Shown here one piece after another: positions 1 through 9,017 of a stretch of 64,000 bases of DNA. The stretch is from contig CAYWYR010000010.1 of the NCBI GenBank assembly GCA_964462685.1, positions 1 through 64,000 of the forward strand, in the 5' to 3' direction. Both the position numbers and the translations under genes were made by a program. The notes under the pieces are model-generated. The model was not told the DNA's origin and did no database searches. It saw only the letters and a program-made list of their open reading frames with translations. Numbering within the stretch: position 1 is the stretch's first letter; each line of letters begins with the position of its first letter. The stretch is from CAYWYR01 sp964462685 (GTDB lineage Bacteria; Bacteroidota; Ignavibacteria; Kapaibacteriales; UBA2268).

Positions 1-21
1 GGTATGATGTAAACCAGTCAC

Positions 22-37
22 TTAAACTACAGTTTAA
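22..37. other. short inverted repeat downstream of the TPP aptamer
   Basis: TTAAACT and AGTTTAA form a perfect 7-bp inverted repeat separated by two bases, about 25 bases beyond the riboswitch in its direction of transcription. It could be part of the expression platform, but such AT-rich palindromes are also common by chance and no U-tract follows inside the window. Confidence 0.25.
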
Positions 38-61
38 CAATATGTTGCAGTTCGGGATAAT

Positions 62-150
62 CGTTCGGGTTTAGCCGGTATTATCCGGACCTAAGTTCTG
101 GGAGTATGTTCTCAGCCCGCGATACTTTATCGCAAAGGCACCTTTGGGCG
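62..150 (-). ncRNA. TPP riboswitch (THI element)
   Basis: On the minus strand the hallmark TPP-aptamer words occur in order: GGTGCC (142-137), a P3-like hairpin GCGATA/TATCGC (about 133-119), GGCTGAGA (117-110 region), AGAACTTAGGTC, and the pyrophosphate-arm loop GGATAATACCGG (86-75). The order and spacing match the thi-box consensus. The regulated gene lies left of position 1 and is therefore unseen; by family knowledge it should be a thiamine biosynthesis or uptake gene. The outer P1 helix is not obvious by eye, so the ends are approximate. Confidence 0.85.
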
Positions 151-157
151 GCTGATG

Positions 158-165
158 CAAATATA
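158..165 (-). promoter_or_regulatory. Bacteroidota-type -7 element for the TPP leader
   Basis: The minus strand reads TATATTTG here, a perfect match to the TAnnTTTG -7 consensus of the Bacteroidota housekeeping sigma factor. It lies just upstream of the TPP aptamer, so the transcript would start close to the aptamer 5' end. No convincing -33 TTTG was found, so the call rests on the -7 word and its position. Confidence 0.45.
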
Positions 166-277
166 GGGAAAAATGATATTTCTCCTATTCCCCCCTCCGC
201 AACCGGTATCAATATCATACGTTATCCACACCAGTATGATGATATTTCTTCACAACTCGAGACCAAGCTCTATATAA

Positions 278-2383
278 ATGGCTACAGAATACGATAATAC
301 AGACCCGCAACAGCCGGGCGATCCCCAAAAACCGAACAATAACAATGGCGGAGGAGCCCCGAGGCCGCCAATGCCACCCCCGCCGCCTCCAGGATTCAGG
401 CCGCAGTATGGCGGTGCGCCAGGCCAGCCGAGAAAGTCCCGCTGGTGGATTCCGGTTCTTGTAATAGTAGGGGTGATAGGGCTGCTTTTCCTTTTTGTCA
501 CAATGCTTTTTTCAAGCTTCACATCCGAGCTTATGATGGCTGAAGAAGAAGGCGAGGTAGAAAAGAACTCGGTTCTGTATCTGACGCTTTCAGGTGGCGT
601 GCAGGAATACGCCGAAGACAACCCTTTTGCGGAGATATTGGGCAATTCAAACCCAACGTCACTCTCCAAGATAGTAACCGCACTGGAGCAGGCCGCGCTT
701 GATGATGATATCAAGGGCCTGTATATCAAGCCGAAAGCTAGCTCAGGCATGGTAAAATCAAAAGAGATACACGAGGCGATTGAGAAGTTCAAAGAGTCGG
801 GCAAGTTTGTTTACGCCTTCCTTGAAACGGGCGATGAGATGAGCTATATGATGGCGCTGCCCGCCGATAAAATCTATATGCCGACCGAAGGACTTCTGGA
901 AATGAACGGTATATCCATATCGAGTCTTTTCCTGAAAGAATTCCTAAGCGAGATTGGTGTTAAATACCACGTTCAGCAGTATGAAGAATATAAATCCGCT
1001 GGCGAGACTTACTCCCGCAACAGCTTTAGCGAGCAAGCAAGGGAGCAGCTTGGGGTTCTTCTCACTCAGCGTTATGATTCAATCACATCAACTATATCAC
1101 GCTATAGGGGAATACCCGTTCAGCAGATAAAAAATGATATGGAACGAGGTGTCTATACCGCGGATTCAGTACTCGCTTTGGGATATATTGATGGATATAT
1201 GACCGAATCAGCGTTAAGAAGAGTATTAGCTCAGCTAGCCGTTGGCGATGAGCCTGATATGGATAATATATCAAACTTCAGAACAGGTTATGATATCCGC
1301 CAAATTAGGGCGGAGAACAACGGCGAATATGAGGAGGAAGAAAAACTCCACCTCATATCGGTTGGGAATTACCTGAAATGGAACAAAACAGATATTGATG
1401 TAGAAGATATAGACGAAGATATTGAAATAGCAGTAATTTATGGATCTGGCCCGATATCCAGTGGCTTCCAAGATAAAAGCCCATTCGGAAACAATAGCTA
1501 TCAGATCAGATCAGGCTCTTATATCAAATACCTAAAGAAAGCCCGTGAAAACGACAAGATAAAGGCAGTTGTACTGCGTATCGACAGCCCGGGCGGTTCG
1601 GTAATCGCCAGCGACGAGATATGGGAAGAGATTATGAAAACCCGTATGGTAAAACCGGTATATGCCTCCATGAGTGATGTGGCTGCCTCTGGCGGTTACT
1701 ATATGTCAATGGCATGCGATACGATATTCGCCCACCCTGAGACGGTTACCGGCTCTATCGGCGTAATACTTGCGGTACCAAATTTCTCTGGAACAATGGA
1801 TATGGTAGGTCTCAATCTTGATACGATCTCCACAGGCCCAGCGGCAAACTTTATGAATCCCCTTCTTGAAGTATCAGAAAGGGATAAAGAAACACTCGAA
1901 AACCTGAGCGAATCAATCTATATGCGCTTTATTACCAGAGCTGCCGAAAGTAGGGGTATGGAAGTTGAAGAGCTAAGACAGCTAGCCAAAGGCCGTGTAT
2001 GGACCGGTAGCGACGCTAAAGAAAGAGGTCTTGTTGACGTTCTCGGCGGTTTGGACGAAGCTATAGATTATGCTAAATCCGCGGTGGGTGTTGAAGAAGG
2101 TAAACTGGTAAGGGTTCGCCAGTATCCAAAGACACGTGATAGTTTTGAGGAATTTCTGGAAGACCTGCTTGATCAGAAAAAAGACGAAGAAGCTAATACA
2201 GGCGTGAACATACGCAATGCTTTGGCCGATATGATGGGCCTATCGCCAGACGCTTTCATCAAGCAATGGGATATGCTTCCGCTAGAGGCAAGAAAAGAGC
2301 TTATCTACACTTACCAACTAATTGAAATAGCGGGCGAAGAGAAAGCAATGTATGCTATGCCTTACCAGCACTACTTCAATTGA
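278..2383 (+). CDS. sppA: signal peptide peptidase SppA, 67K type
   Basis: A 701-residue S49-family serine protease that degrades cleaved signal peptides in the inner membrane. It has a Pro/Gly-rich cytoplasmic head (about residues 10-52), one membrane segment (about 56-80) and two tandem S49 domains, as in the long 67K forms. By alignment to E. coli SppA the catalytic lysine is K239 in the EEYKSAGE context of the N-terminal domain, and the nucleophile is S471 in AASGGYY of the C-terminal domain; the DSPGGS motif also matches. The gene is transcribed away from the riboswitch leader and ends in a strong terminator. The proline-rich head is longer than usual. The start shown gives a charged, soluble head before the membrane segment. 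Confidence 0.93.
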   Translation: MATEYDNTDPQQPGDPQKPNNNNGGGAPRPPMPPPPPPGFRPQYGGAPGQPRKSRWWIPVLVIVGVIGLLFLFVTMLFSSFTSELMMAEEEGEVEKNSVLYLTLSGGVQEYAEDNPFAEILGNSNPTSLSKIVTALEQAALDDDIKGLYIKPKASSGMVKSKEIHEAIEKFKESGKFVYAFLETGDEMSYMMALPADKIYMPTEGLLEMNGISISSLFLKEFLSEIGVKYHVQQYEEYKSAGETYSRNSFSEQAREQLGVLLTQRYDSITSTISRYRGIPVQQIKNDMERGVYTADSVLALGYIDGYMTESALRRVLAQLAVGDEPDMDNISNFRTGYDIRQIRAENNGEYEEEEKLHLISVGNYLKWNKTDIDVEDIDEDIEIAVIYGSGPISSGFQDKSPFGNNSYQIRSGSYIKYLKKARENDKIKAVVLRIDSPGGSVIASDEIWEEIMKTRMVKPVYASMSDVAASGGYYMSMACDTIFAHPETVTGSIGVILAVPNFSGTMDMVGLNLDTISTGPAANFMNPLLEVSERDKETLENLSESIYMRFITRAAESRGMEVEELRQLAKGRVWTGSDAKERGLVDVLGGLDEAIDYAKSAVGVEEGKLVRVRQYPKTRDSFEEFLEDLLDQKKDEEANTGVNIRNALADMMGLSPDAFIKQWDMLPLEARKELIYTYQLIEIAGEEKAMYAMPYQHYFN

Positions 2384-2412
2384 TATAAATTCCAGATAGC
2401 TACAAAAAACAA

Positions 2413-2449
2413 AAAACCCTTCATCTCATCAATGAAGGGTTTTCTTTTT
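2413..2449. terminator. bidirectional rho-independent terminator
   Basis: A perfect 12-bp stem (AAAACCCTTCAT with ATGAAGGGTTTT) around a 7-base loop, with T-rich sequence on the right and A-rich sequence on the left. It can end both sppA on the plus strand and the tRNA-His transcript on the minus strand. Confidence 0.85.
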
Positions 2450-2455
2450 CCTTTG

Positions 2456-2529
2456 GGCGAATGACGGGGTTTGAACCCGCGACATCCAGAACCACAATCT
2501 GGCGCTCTACCAACTGAGCTACATCCGCC
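2456..2529 (-). tRNA. tRNA-His (anticodon GTG)
   Basis: The reverse strand folds into a full cloverleaf: acceptor GCGGATG/CATTCGC with the tRNA-His-specific extra G-1 opposite C73, D-arm GCTC...GAGC, anticodon stem CCAGA/TCTGG with loop TTGTGGT (anticodon GTG), and T-arm GCGGG-TTCGAAC-CCCGT. CCA is not encoded. It is a stand-alone tRNA gene with no neighbours in the same transcript. Confidence 0.96.
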
Positions 2530-2587
2530 GTATTTTAGGACTACAAAAATACTATCTTAGTAGTTACAAAGCAAGACGTTTGTAAAT

Positions 2588-2595
2588 TATCTTTG
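2588..2595 (+). promoter_or_regulatory. -7 element (TAnnTTTG) before the thioesterase gene
   Basis: TATCTTTG matches the Bacteroidota -7 consensus and ends 17 bases before the ATG at 2613, implying a very short 5' leader. No clear -33 element is visible. Confidence 0.4.
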
Positions 2596-2612
2596 GTTCA
2601 ATAACTTTCTTT

Positions 2613-3026
2613 ATGGCACTTACACCGCAGAATATTGTTTCCCAGATGATGGAAGGTGATTTTTTTTCACAATGGCTAGGTATAGAAGTAGAAGTCGCTT
2701 CGCTCGGCGAAAGCCGCCTATCCATGATAGTCCGTAAGGAGATGCTCAATGGTTTTTCCATCCTTCACGGTGGCGTTAGCTATGCTTTAGCCGATAGTGC
2801 ACTTGCCTTTGCAAGTAATTCTCGCGGAATTAAGGCAGTATCGACTTCTGTGAACATGGCATATCCAATGGCAGCGGTGGAAGGTGATACTTTGACAGCA
2901 CATGCTATAGAAATATCAGTAACAAAGAAAACCGGTATCTATGATATTGAGGTAAAAAATCAAGATGGAAACACGATAGGCCTCATGCGCGGTACCGTTT
3001 ACAGAACAAGTAAGAATTGGGAATAA
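2613..3026 (+). CDS. paaI: PaaI-family hotdog thioesterase
   Basis: A 137-residue protein of the size and fold signature of single-domain hotdog thioesterases of the PaaI/YbgC-like class, which hydrolyse (hydroxy)phenylacetyl-CoA and related acyl-CoA thioesters. The diagnostic segment is FSILHGGVSYALADSA (about residues 48-63): the HGG motif at the start of the hot-dog helix followed by the acidic residue used in catalysis. The C-terminal strand GLMRGTVYRT also fits. No phenylacetate pathway genes lie nearby, so the physiological substrate is not settled; it may be a general housekeeping acyl-CoA thioesterase. Confidence 0.82.
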   Translation: MALTPQNIVSQMMEGDFFSQWLGIEVEVASLGESRLSMIVRKEMLNGFSILHGGVSYALADSALAFASNSRGIKAVSTSVNMAYPMAAVEGDTLTAHAIEISVTKKTGIYDIEVKNQDGNTIGLMRGTVYRTSKNWE

Positions 3027-3049
3027 TCGAAAATCGCTTTAGAATTCAA

Positions 3050-4453
3050 TTATAAGGCTATCTTGAATACCCTTCTATCAGTAGATATGATATATAGTCC
3101 ATATAAATTCTCTAGAGTATCTGAAATCTCAACTCCAGAACCAGTTATTAGAAGCTTCCCTTGCATGTTATAAATATGATAATTTACCGTTTGATGTGCA
3201 TTAAGATACTTTATGAATGATTCCAAGCTGCTCTCATCACTATCCACCGAACTGCTAAGTAGGCTGATAGGGAATTTGATTCCTGACTCATCCATGCCGA
3301 TAATAGATTCTATTTCCAGCTCAGCATTACCTTCAACAATAATATCCACTAATTTGCCTTCTAAATCTCTTTGGATATCTCCCACTATATCAAATTCACC
3401 CAACAGCAATTCAGCGTATCCATCTTTCTGGTGAACCAGATAAGAAAAACCTTCTCCGAACATTGTGCTAGGCCGGAGATCTGAGATTTCCGCATCACCG
3501 GTGTTTACTCTCATCACGATACTTTTCCATTGCCATGGGCTTGAGATAGCTACAGGAAATGATTCCGTACTGTTTTTAATTGATTGGTTTTTTGTAGTTG
3601 TAGAATGTTCTATATCATCTTCTAAGATTATATCTTTGGGGTAATCAGATTGGCCGCCAATGATACCAGCATCGGATTGGCCAACGACTTTCCCTTCATT
3701 CAAAAATACTACCATACCGTCTTCTACTGTAACGTCGCCGTCGCCATCACAGTCGGCATAAGTATATTCCGGGCGGTCCCAAAGTAAAACCTGCTGAGGA
3801 TAAAACCTTGTTGAAGGCGAAGGACGTTTGAAAGCTCGCATATTCTGTGTAAGTGAGCCTTCCCCTAAGTAAAGCCCAATAGTATTCTGATCTTCAGCAT
3901 CTACTGTGCCGTCGGCATTAGCATCACCAGGCCATATATCTACATAACTGTGTATGATAAACGAAAAGTCCATACCAGAAAGCTCTATAGATTCGCCCCC
4001 TGTTTCCTCACTGAACGATGTAGCGAATGCATTTTCGAATGTGAAGTTTACTTCTTGTCCGTTAACTGCGTTCCGAGCTACTGTAAATCTCAAGGTTATA
4101 ACCGCGGGATCGTCCAGATCACTTTGTGGCAGGGGCTGCCCTGTGAATGCTGATACCGAAAGAGAATTTCCCCCACTTGAAGGTCTCCTTACGAAAACGA
4201 AGTCGGGATTATCGAAATCGCCGTAAGCGTATTCAGAAAACTTTATTACATCTTCATTATCATATACAAGTTTGAAGGATACGTTATTTACTCTCTCTAT
4301 TTCTGCAAGTGATATCTTTAATTCAAAGCCATAACCGGCCGTAACTATACCAGCTCTGGTGCTGTCCACATCCGCCCTACCTATCTGAATAGATTGGCAG
4401 TGGGCAATAGTAGCCAGTGATAGTATGATAAATATCTGAATTAACCTGATCAT
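3050..4453 (-). CDS. secreted cohesin-like/dockerin-repeat protein with T9SS sorting domain
   Basis: A 467-residue exported protein. Residues 1-19 form a signal peptide; 20-170 resemble a cohesin-type beta-sandwich (FKLVYDNEDVIKFSE, VITLRFTVARNAV). Two dockerin-like calcium loops follow, DANADGTVDAED (177-188) and DCDGDGDVTVED (234-245). The last ~45 residues (YHIYNMQGKLL... LYGLYIIS) look like a type A T9SS sorting domain, predicting transport across the outer membrane and surface attachment. Having cohesin-like and dockerin-like parts in one chain suggests a structural or adhesin role rather than a cellulosome. No catalytic domain is evident. Confidence 0.75.
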   Translation of the reverse strand: MIRLIQIFIILSLATIAHCQSIQIGRADVDSTRAGIVTAGYGFELKISLAEIERVNNVSFKLVYDNEDVIKFSEYAYGDFDNPDFVFVRRPSSGGNSLSVSAFTGQPLPQSDLDDPAVITLRFTVARNAVNGQEVNFTFENAFATSFSEETGGESIELSGMDFSFIIHSYVDIWPGDANADGTVDAEDQNTIGLYLGEGSLTQNMRAFKRPSPSTRFYPQQVLLWDRPEYTYADCDGDGDVTVEDGMVVFLNEGKVVGQSDAGIIGGQSDYPKDIILEDDIEHSTTTKNQSIKNSTESFPVAISSPWQWKSIVMRVNTGDAEISDLRPSTMFGEGFSYLVHQKDGYAELLLGEFDIVGDIQRDLEGKLVDIIVEGNAELEIESIIGMDESGIKFPISLLSSSVDSDESSLESFIKYLNAHQTVNYHIYNMQGKLLITGSGVEISDTLENLYGLYIISTDRRVFKIAL

Positions 4454-4651
4454 AGGGTTTATCCGCCGTTATTACATTAATCAACTCATCATGTGCAATT
4501 ATAGTGCCAATCGAAATAAATCAATTTATCAGTATACTTTGTATGGCTATTTCAATTATCTATTTAAGTATAGTAGTTGGTTATCATTACAATTGATAAA
4601 TGAATTATTGTAATTTGTACTACATACTTTATCCAATAACACAGATTTACT

Positions 4652-6562
4652 GTGCGTAAGCTGATAGTTTTCTTGTCTTTAATTTTCTTTGCCTCGTTTT
4701 CAATCAATGCATCACCAATCCCTGAGCCTGTATTAGATGCCCAAGGCTCAATTGTAAGGATTCTTAATTTTGATACACCTGCCTTCGGGTATGGAGCCAC
4801 CTATTCTTCAGGTACAGGTTATCTTGTAGATTCAGATAAAGGGTATATCCTTACCAATGAACACGTTATATCCGATAATGATCACTTGCTTATATACTTC
4901 AATAAATGGGATAGGCCTGATACTCTCACTGCTTACGTGGTATATGCTGATGAGGAAAGAGATCTGGCCGTACTTACGGTGAAGGAAGATTTAAGCGAGA
5001 GAAAAGCTCTGAAGTTCGCAGATACTACATCGCTCGCGTTAGGGCAAGAGACTTTTGTCTTTGGTTATCCCGCAACAGGGCTGGATAATTTTGAGATAAA
5101 ACTGGCAAAAGGCATTATCGGTTCGCATGTTACCGATTCGATTATTCAGTTATCAGCACCTGTCAACCCAGGTAATTCCGGCGGGCCCGCCCTTAATGAG
5201 AAAGGCGAGGTTATCGGTACGATTTATTCCAAGCTGATGCTTAACTACGATAATATCGGAAATATCAGATCAAACAGACTAAATTTCTGGACACTGGATT
5301 CAGCCGATAAACATATGACTCCAAAATTCTTTACTAGATATTTCTTTGAAAGAGATTCTACGGATAAAGTAATAGGCCTAGCCGATACCGTAAACATCAA
5401 AGGGTATGAGATTATGGCTAAAGCCCACAAGCTTCATGTAGCTAGTGAACGGGTTGATCCTGATTCTACATACAGGCGGGCTTTGGTGGACGAAGCCATA
5501 AAACTTACTGAAGAAGCTATTGAGATCGATCCCGATAATCTAGAACTTAGATATCACTATATCAATTTACTTTTTGATGCCGGTACACTGTCCTGCGGTC
5601 AGGATACTTCAAGTACTACTGGCGGTGAAATAGAATATGCCACCAAGTTATATGATGCTTTTGATAAACTGGAAGAAGACATAAATGAACTTCACAGAAG
5701 TGCCAGGGGATATTATTACGGAGGTTGGATTTTAGCCCGCCGAAGATTCAACAATATAATCAATATGGAAGAAGGGATAAACTGCGAGTATTGGAGCGGA
5801 GTCGTAAGGAATATGAGAACCAACAGATTACTTGCCAGGCTCAGGAGAGCCGAAATGGACAGTTATATCAGAAACGGTTCTAAACCTTATTTGCTTGATA
5901 TGTCGCTTAATAATCAAGGTTCTATCAATCCATTTTATGTTGGCGATGAATATGGTGAAAGTGAGAATATATGGAGTGCCAGTGTTGGTGTACAAAGCTT
6001 TGAACAAAGTATAGGATCTAATACTACAGATTTTTCGGGTTCTTATGTAGGTTTGAGATACAATATATTCAGCGATAGCGGAAATAATCTTTTCTATTTA
6101 GAAGGGGGATATTCGATACTTCCTGAATTGCAAGATGAAAGAAACGACATTGTTTATCAACCCGCTAGTTCATTTGAGCTTTGGGTAGGCGGTTATATTT
6201 CATATATCGATTGGGGGTTAAACTCACTTGGATTATACCGGGTGATAAATAACGATACAGAAAAAACAGTCGTTGTAGAAGGAGATGCCTACTACCGAGA
6301 AAGACTAGCTTATGTAGGCTTGGCTAATCCGCTTATGGAGGACGGGCAATTCAATGAGTACATATATGGTATAGGTGTTACTTTCAATTCTTCAGGTATC
6401 GGAGCAGAAGGCTCTGAAGGTATCCCATTTGATTATCAGAGAAACTTGTACTTAAGAGCTGGATATTACATTGAGGCTCTCAATCTTATCGCAGTCCTGA
6501 ATATCGAACCATTCAATCCATTATTCAACAGAGCAAACCTGAATATCTATTTCACTCCCTAA
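4652..6562 (+). CDS. exported trypsin-like serine protease fused to helical and barrel-like domains
   Basis: Begins with GTG. Signal peptide about 1-20, then an S1C/DegP-like protease domain (about 25-215) with a complete triad: H71 (LTNEHVIS), D104 (EERDLAVLTV), S176 (NPGNSGGPAL). No PDZ domain follows. Instead comes a TPR-like helical stretch (about 265-330, EEAIEIDPDNLELRYHY) and a long C-terminal region (about 430-636) rich in alternating aromatic/polar strands (SYVGLRYNIFSD, LYLRAGYYIEAL) ending in an aromatic-hydrophobic strand, like an outer-membrane or autotransporter-type barrel. The architecture is unusual for DegP relatives. The protease assignment is firm; the barrel is inferred from pattern only. 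A divergent neighbour lies 200 bases upstream. Confidence 0.75.
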   Translation: MRKLIVFLSLIFFASFSINASPIPEPVLDAQGSIVRILNFDTPAFGYGATYSSGTGYLVDSDKGYILTNEHVISDNDHLLIYFNKWDRPDTLTAYVVYADEERDLAVLTVKEDLSERKALKFADTTSLALGQETFVFGYPATGLDNFEIKLAKGIIGSHVTDSIIQLSAPVNPGNSGGPALNEKGEVIGTIYSKLMLNYDNIGNIRSNRLNFWTLDSADKHMTPKFFTRYFFERDSTDKVIGLADTVNIKGYEIMAKAHKLHVASERVDPDSTYRRALVDEAIKLTEEAIEIDPDNLELRYHYINLLFDAGTLSCGQDTSSTTGGEIEYATKLYDAFDKLEEDINELHRSARGYYYGGWILARRRFNNIINMEEGINCEYWSGVVRNMRTNRLLARLRRAEMDSYIRNGSKPYLLDMSLNNQGSINPFYVGDEYGESENIWSASVGVQSFEQSIGSNTTDFSGSYVGLRYNIFSDSGNNLFYLEGGYSILPELQDERNDIVYQPASSFELWVGGYISYIDWGLNSLGLYRVINNDTEKTVVVEGDAYYRERLAYVGLANPLMEDGQFNEYIYGIGVTFNSSGIGAEGSEGIPFDYQRNLYLRAGYYIEALNLIAVLNIEPFNPLFNRANLNIYFTP

Positions 6563-6582
6563 CTGAAATAAAATTTTGAACT

Positions 6583-7671
6583 TTAAGAAGGTAATCGGTT
6601 TCTTATCCGCTTACCATCTTTGCTGAATAGCATAATCTTATGTGTTTCAGGGACCAAGCGTAAATTCTTCTTTATAGAATTATCGGCTTTTCTTTCGCTA
6701 CTCCTAAAGGCCCAGGTATTGTTTTCTATCTCGAAAAAGAAGATCTCTTCATGCCCGTGATCTTCCATAGCGGTAGGGGAAACTGTTATATAGTGTGGAT
6801 GATTACTGTCTTTTTTTACTTCGTATAAATGTTCTGGCCTTATGGCGAGAGTAACATCTTCCAAGTCTAGATAACCTGACTCCAGATTCAATGTAATACT
6901 GCCTTCATGCGAACGGAACTTGGAATCGATGACAGTACCTTCAACAAGGTTCACAGTCGGCTGCCCTATAAAAGTTGCCACAAATAGATTATCGGGGTCT
7001 GCGTATATCTGATTTGGAGTGCCTACCTGCATAATGCTGCCTCCATCCATCACTACAATTTTCTCTCCGAGCGTTATTGCCTCTACTTGGTCGTGGGTTA
7101 CATAAACTGAGGTTGCGCCAATCCTTTTATGAAGTTTGCCTATCTCCAATCTCATCTGTACTCTTAGCAGAGCGTCAAGATTGGAAAGTGGTTCATCAAA
7201 AAGGAAAACCGCGGGATCACGCACGATAGCCCTGGCCAACGCGGCACGCTGTCTTTGCCCACCGCTGATTTCTTTCGGCTTTCTATCCAGTAGGTGAGTG
7301 ATATCAACTAGTTCGGCAGTTTCCTCAACTCTGGTTTTAATTTCAGATTTGGTGGTTTTAGCTACTTTCAGCGGGAAAGCGATATTCTCGCGTATAGTCA
7401 TGTGCGGATACAGTGCATAGTTCTGGAAAACCATCCCTATATTCCGGTCTTTAGGTGGAGTGTCGTTCACTCTTACTCCATCAAAAAGCAGGTCGCCACT
7501 AGTTATCTCCTCCAGCCCCGCTATCATTTTAAGCAATGTTGATTTTCCGCAGCCCGAAGGCCCGACAAGCACGGTAAACTCACCCTTTACTATTTCTAGG
7601 TTGATACCTTTAACCGCTTCAAAGGCGTTATAGTAGGTCTTGCGTAAATTTTTTAGCTCAATAGCGGCCAA
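6583..7671 (-). CDS. ugpC: ABC transporter ATP-binding protein, UgpC/MalK type
   Basis: An ATPase of the carbohydrate-uptake CUT1 class, energising uptake of sugars or glycerol-3-phosphate. Walker A is GPSGCGKST, signature SGGQRQRAALARA, Walker B AVFLFDEP, H-loop VYVTHDQVEA, followed by a C-terminal OB/TOBE regulatory region of about 120 residues containing LAIRPEHLYE. The family usually begins just before the strand IELKNLRKTYY, which favours the TTG start at 7671 (362 residues) over the upstream ATG at 7719, which would add an atypical hydrophobic leader. No permease or binding-protein genes are adjacent, so this is an orphan ATPase probably shared by systems encoded elsewhere. Confidence 0.88.
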   Translation of the reverse strand: MAAIELKNLRKTYYNAFEAVKGINLEIVKGEFTVLVGPSGCGKSTLLKMIAGLEEITSGDLLFDGVRVNDTPPKDRNIGMVFQNYALYPHMTIRENIAFPLKVAKTTKSEIKTRVEETAELVDITHLLDRKPKEISGGQRQRAALARAIVRDPAVFLFDEPLSNLDALLRVQMRLEIGKLHKRIGATSVYVTHDQVEAITLGEKIVVMDGGSIMQVGTPNQIYADPDNLFVATFIGQPTVNLVEGTVIDSKFRSHEGSITLNLESGYLDLEDVTLAIRPEHLYEVKKDSNHPHYITVSPTAMEDHGHEEIFFFEIENNTWAFRSSERKADNSIKKNLRLVPETHKIMLFSKDGKRIRNRLPS

Positions 7672-7787
7672 ATTGATTCCGATTAATTTCTGTAAACTGA
7701 TCAGAGTATAGAATATCAAAATACTATTATTCTGTTACAATTCTCAAAGTTTATGGGTTGATCAATGTAAGACAAACTCTAATTTCT

Positions 7788-7795
7788 TATTTTTG
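7788..7795 (+). promoter_or_regulatory. possible -7 element (TAnnTTTG) before the FGE-like lipoprotein gene
   Basis: TATTTTTG matches the -7 consensus about 95 bases before the ATG at 7890. No -33 word at normal spacing was found, so this is weak. Confidence 0.25.
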
Positions 7796-7889
7796 TTATC
7801 TTTTTCATATCGTAGGTGTATCCTATATCTATGCATATTACTTTTTTTATAATGTATTCACAAACAGATAGTAAAATCAAAGGGATATT

Positions 7890-9002
7890 ATGAATATCAA
7901 AGCAATACTTGTATCCCTTGTTATTACATTGATGATATTTATTATCTCAGGATGCGGTGAAGACATATCTGCACCTGAATACAACCCATCATTCAACAGG
8001 TTTGAAAGCAGTAATTCCCTTCTCACAGCACAAGTGATATACGGAAACGACCTTTTCAGAGATTCTATGCAGGTATATATAGGTGAAAATCTTATTACCG
8101 ATGATTATATAGTTGAAAGCAATACCAAAAAGTATGTCTTTTACTATCCACATACTCTGTTTTCTGAACTTTCCGATAGTACCGACCTCCTTACGTCAGA
8201 AGTTTATATTGTTTACGCCGACGATACGCTTTACTCCCAAAATATTGTGTTGAGCAGAGTGCTTACTAATGATACTATAGTGATAGGAGCTGGCACGTTC
8301 ACCCGCGGGTGGACACAGGGTAACGCTGATGAGAGGCCTGAATCTGAGGTAACGATTACCGAGGATATGACGGTTATGGCTTATGAAGTACCTATGGCTT
8401 TCAGATATTACCTGGATGGAAACGTCGGGGCGATATATACACCAGAAGCCGGACAAACCGGCCCGTGGCAACCTATAAGCGGGGCAGCACCTCAAGAGGC
8501 AATGATTTTCGCTAATGAGCTTTCTGATTTTTATGGTTTTGAAAAAGCCTATACCGAAGAAGTCATTGGAAATGATACTTTGCTGACTTGGGACATAGAT
8601 GCAGATGGATGGAGGCTGCCTACTGAAGCGGAATGGGAATTTATAGCCTTATCCAATCATAGCAGAAACATAACAGAGGATGAGCTCGGGCAATTCGCCT
8701 GGTATATTGATAACTCAGGTGGTAATATAAAGGAAGTAGGGCAGAAACAGGCTGGCAGGGAAGGTGTATATGATCTGCTGGGCAATGTTTGGGAATGGTG
8801 TTATGATGCCAAGACAGCATATAGCGGTTCACCAGTTACTGACCCGCACACTTCGCCAATAGCTGATACTGCATTTGTCAGAAGGGGTGGTGGTATACTT
8901 TCTGGTCCGTTTATTACAAGGACAACCAATAGGTTCGTACCACCTTCCGAAGTAAATGATTACAGCAATACAGGCATCAGACTAATACGTAACGTCAAGT
9001 AA
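7890..9002 (+). CDS. lipoprotein with formylglycine-generating-enzyme-like (FGE-sulfatase) domain
   Basis: A 370-residue lipoprotein: signal peptide ending in ISGC (C22), an N-terminal beta-rich linker (about 25-125) and a FGE/SUMF1-type C-lectin-like domain (about 130-368). Typical family landmarks are GAGTFTRGWTQGN, WRLPTEAEWEFIA, GVYDLLGNVWEWCYD and the terminal GIRLIRN. The paired catalytic cysteines of true formylglycine-generating enzymes are not seen in the expected RGGG region, so enzymatic activity on sulfatases is unlikely; members of this type in Bacteroidota often serve as structural surface lipoproteins. It is followed after 15 bases by another lipoprotein gene on the same strand, suggesting an operon. 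Confidence 0.82.
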   Translation: MNIKAILVSLVITLMIFIISGCGEDISAPEYNPSFNRFESSNSLLTAQVIYGNDLFRDSMQVYIGENLITDDYIVESNTKKYVFYYPHTLFSELSDSTDLLTSEVYIVYADDTLYSQNIVLSRVLTNDTIVIGAGTFTRGWTQGNADERPESEVTITEDMTVMAYEVPMAFRYYLDGNVGAIYTPEAGQTGPWQPISGAAPQEAMIFANELSDFYGFEKAYTEEVIGNDTLLTWDIDADGWRLPTEAEWEFIALSNHSRNITEDELGQFAWYIDNSGGNIKEVGQKQAGREGVYDLLGNVWEWCYDAKTAYSGSPVTDPHTSPIADTAFVRRGGGILSGPFITRTTNRFVPPSEVNDYSNTGIRLIRNVK

Positions 9003-9017
9003 ACACTGAATAATTCT

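Noticed and set aside
1..170. RNase P RNA or tmRNA fragment at the left edge
   Set aside because: Conserved RNase P and tmRNA words are absent; the CTGAGA and GGATAATACCGG words in order fit the TPP aptamer instead.
250..804. Long minus-strand open frame across the sppA start
   Set aside because: It lies antisense to the well-supported sppA gene, has Pro/Ser-rich shadow composition and overlaps the proline-rich coding region.
7890..9002. Active formylglycine-generating enzyme for sulfatase maturation
   Set aside because: The catalytic cysteines are not found and no sulfatase gene is near; only the fold is supported.
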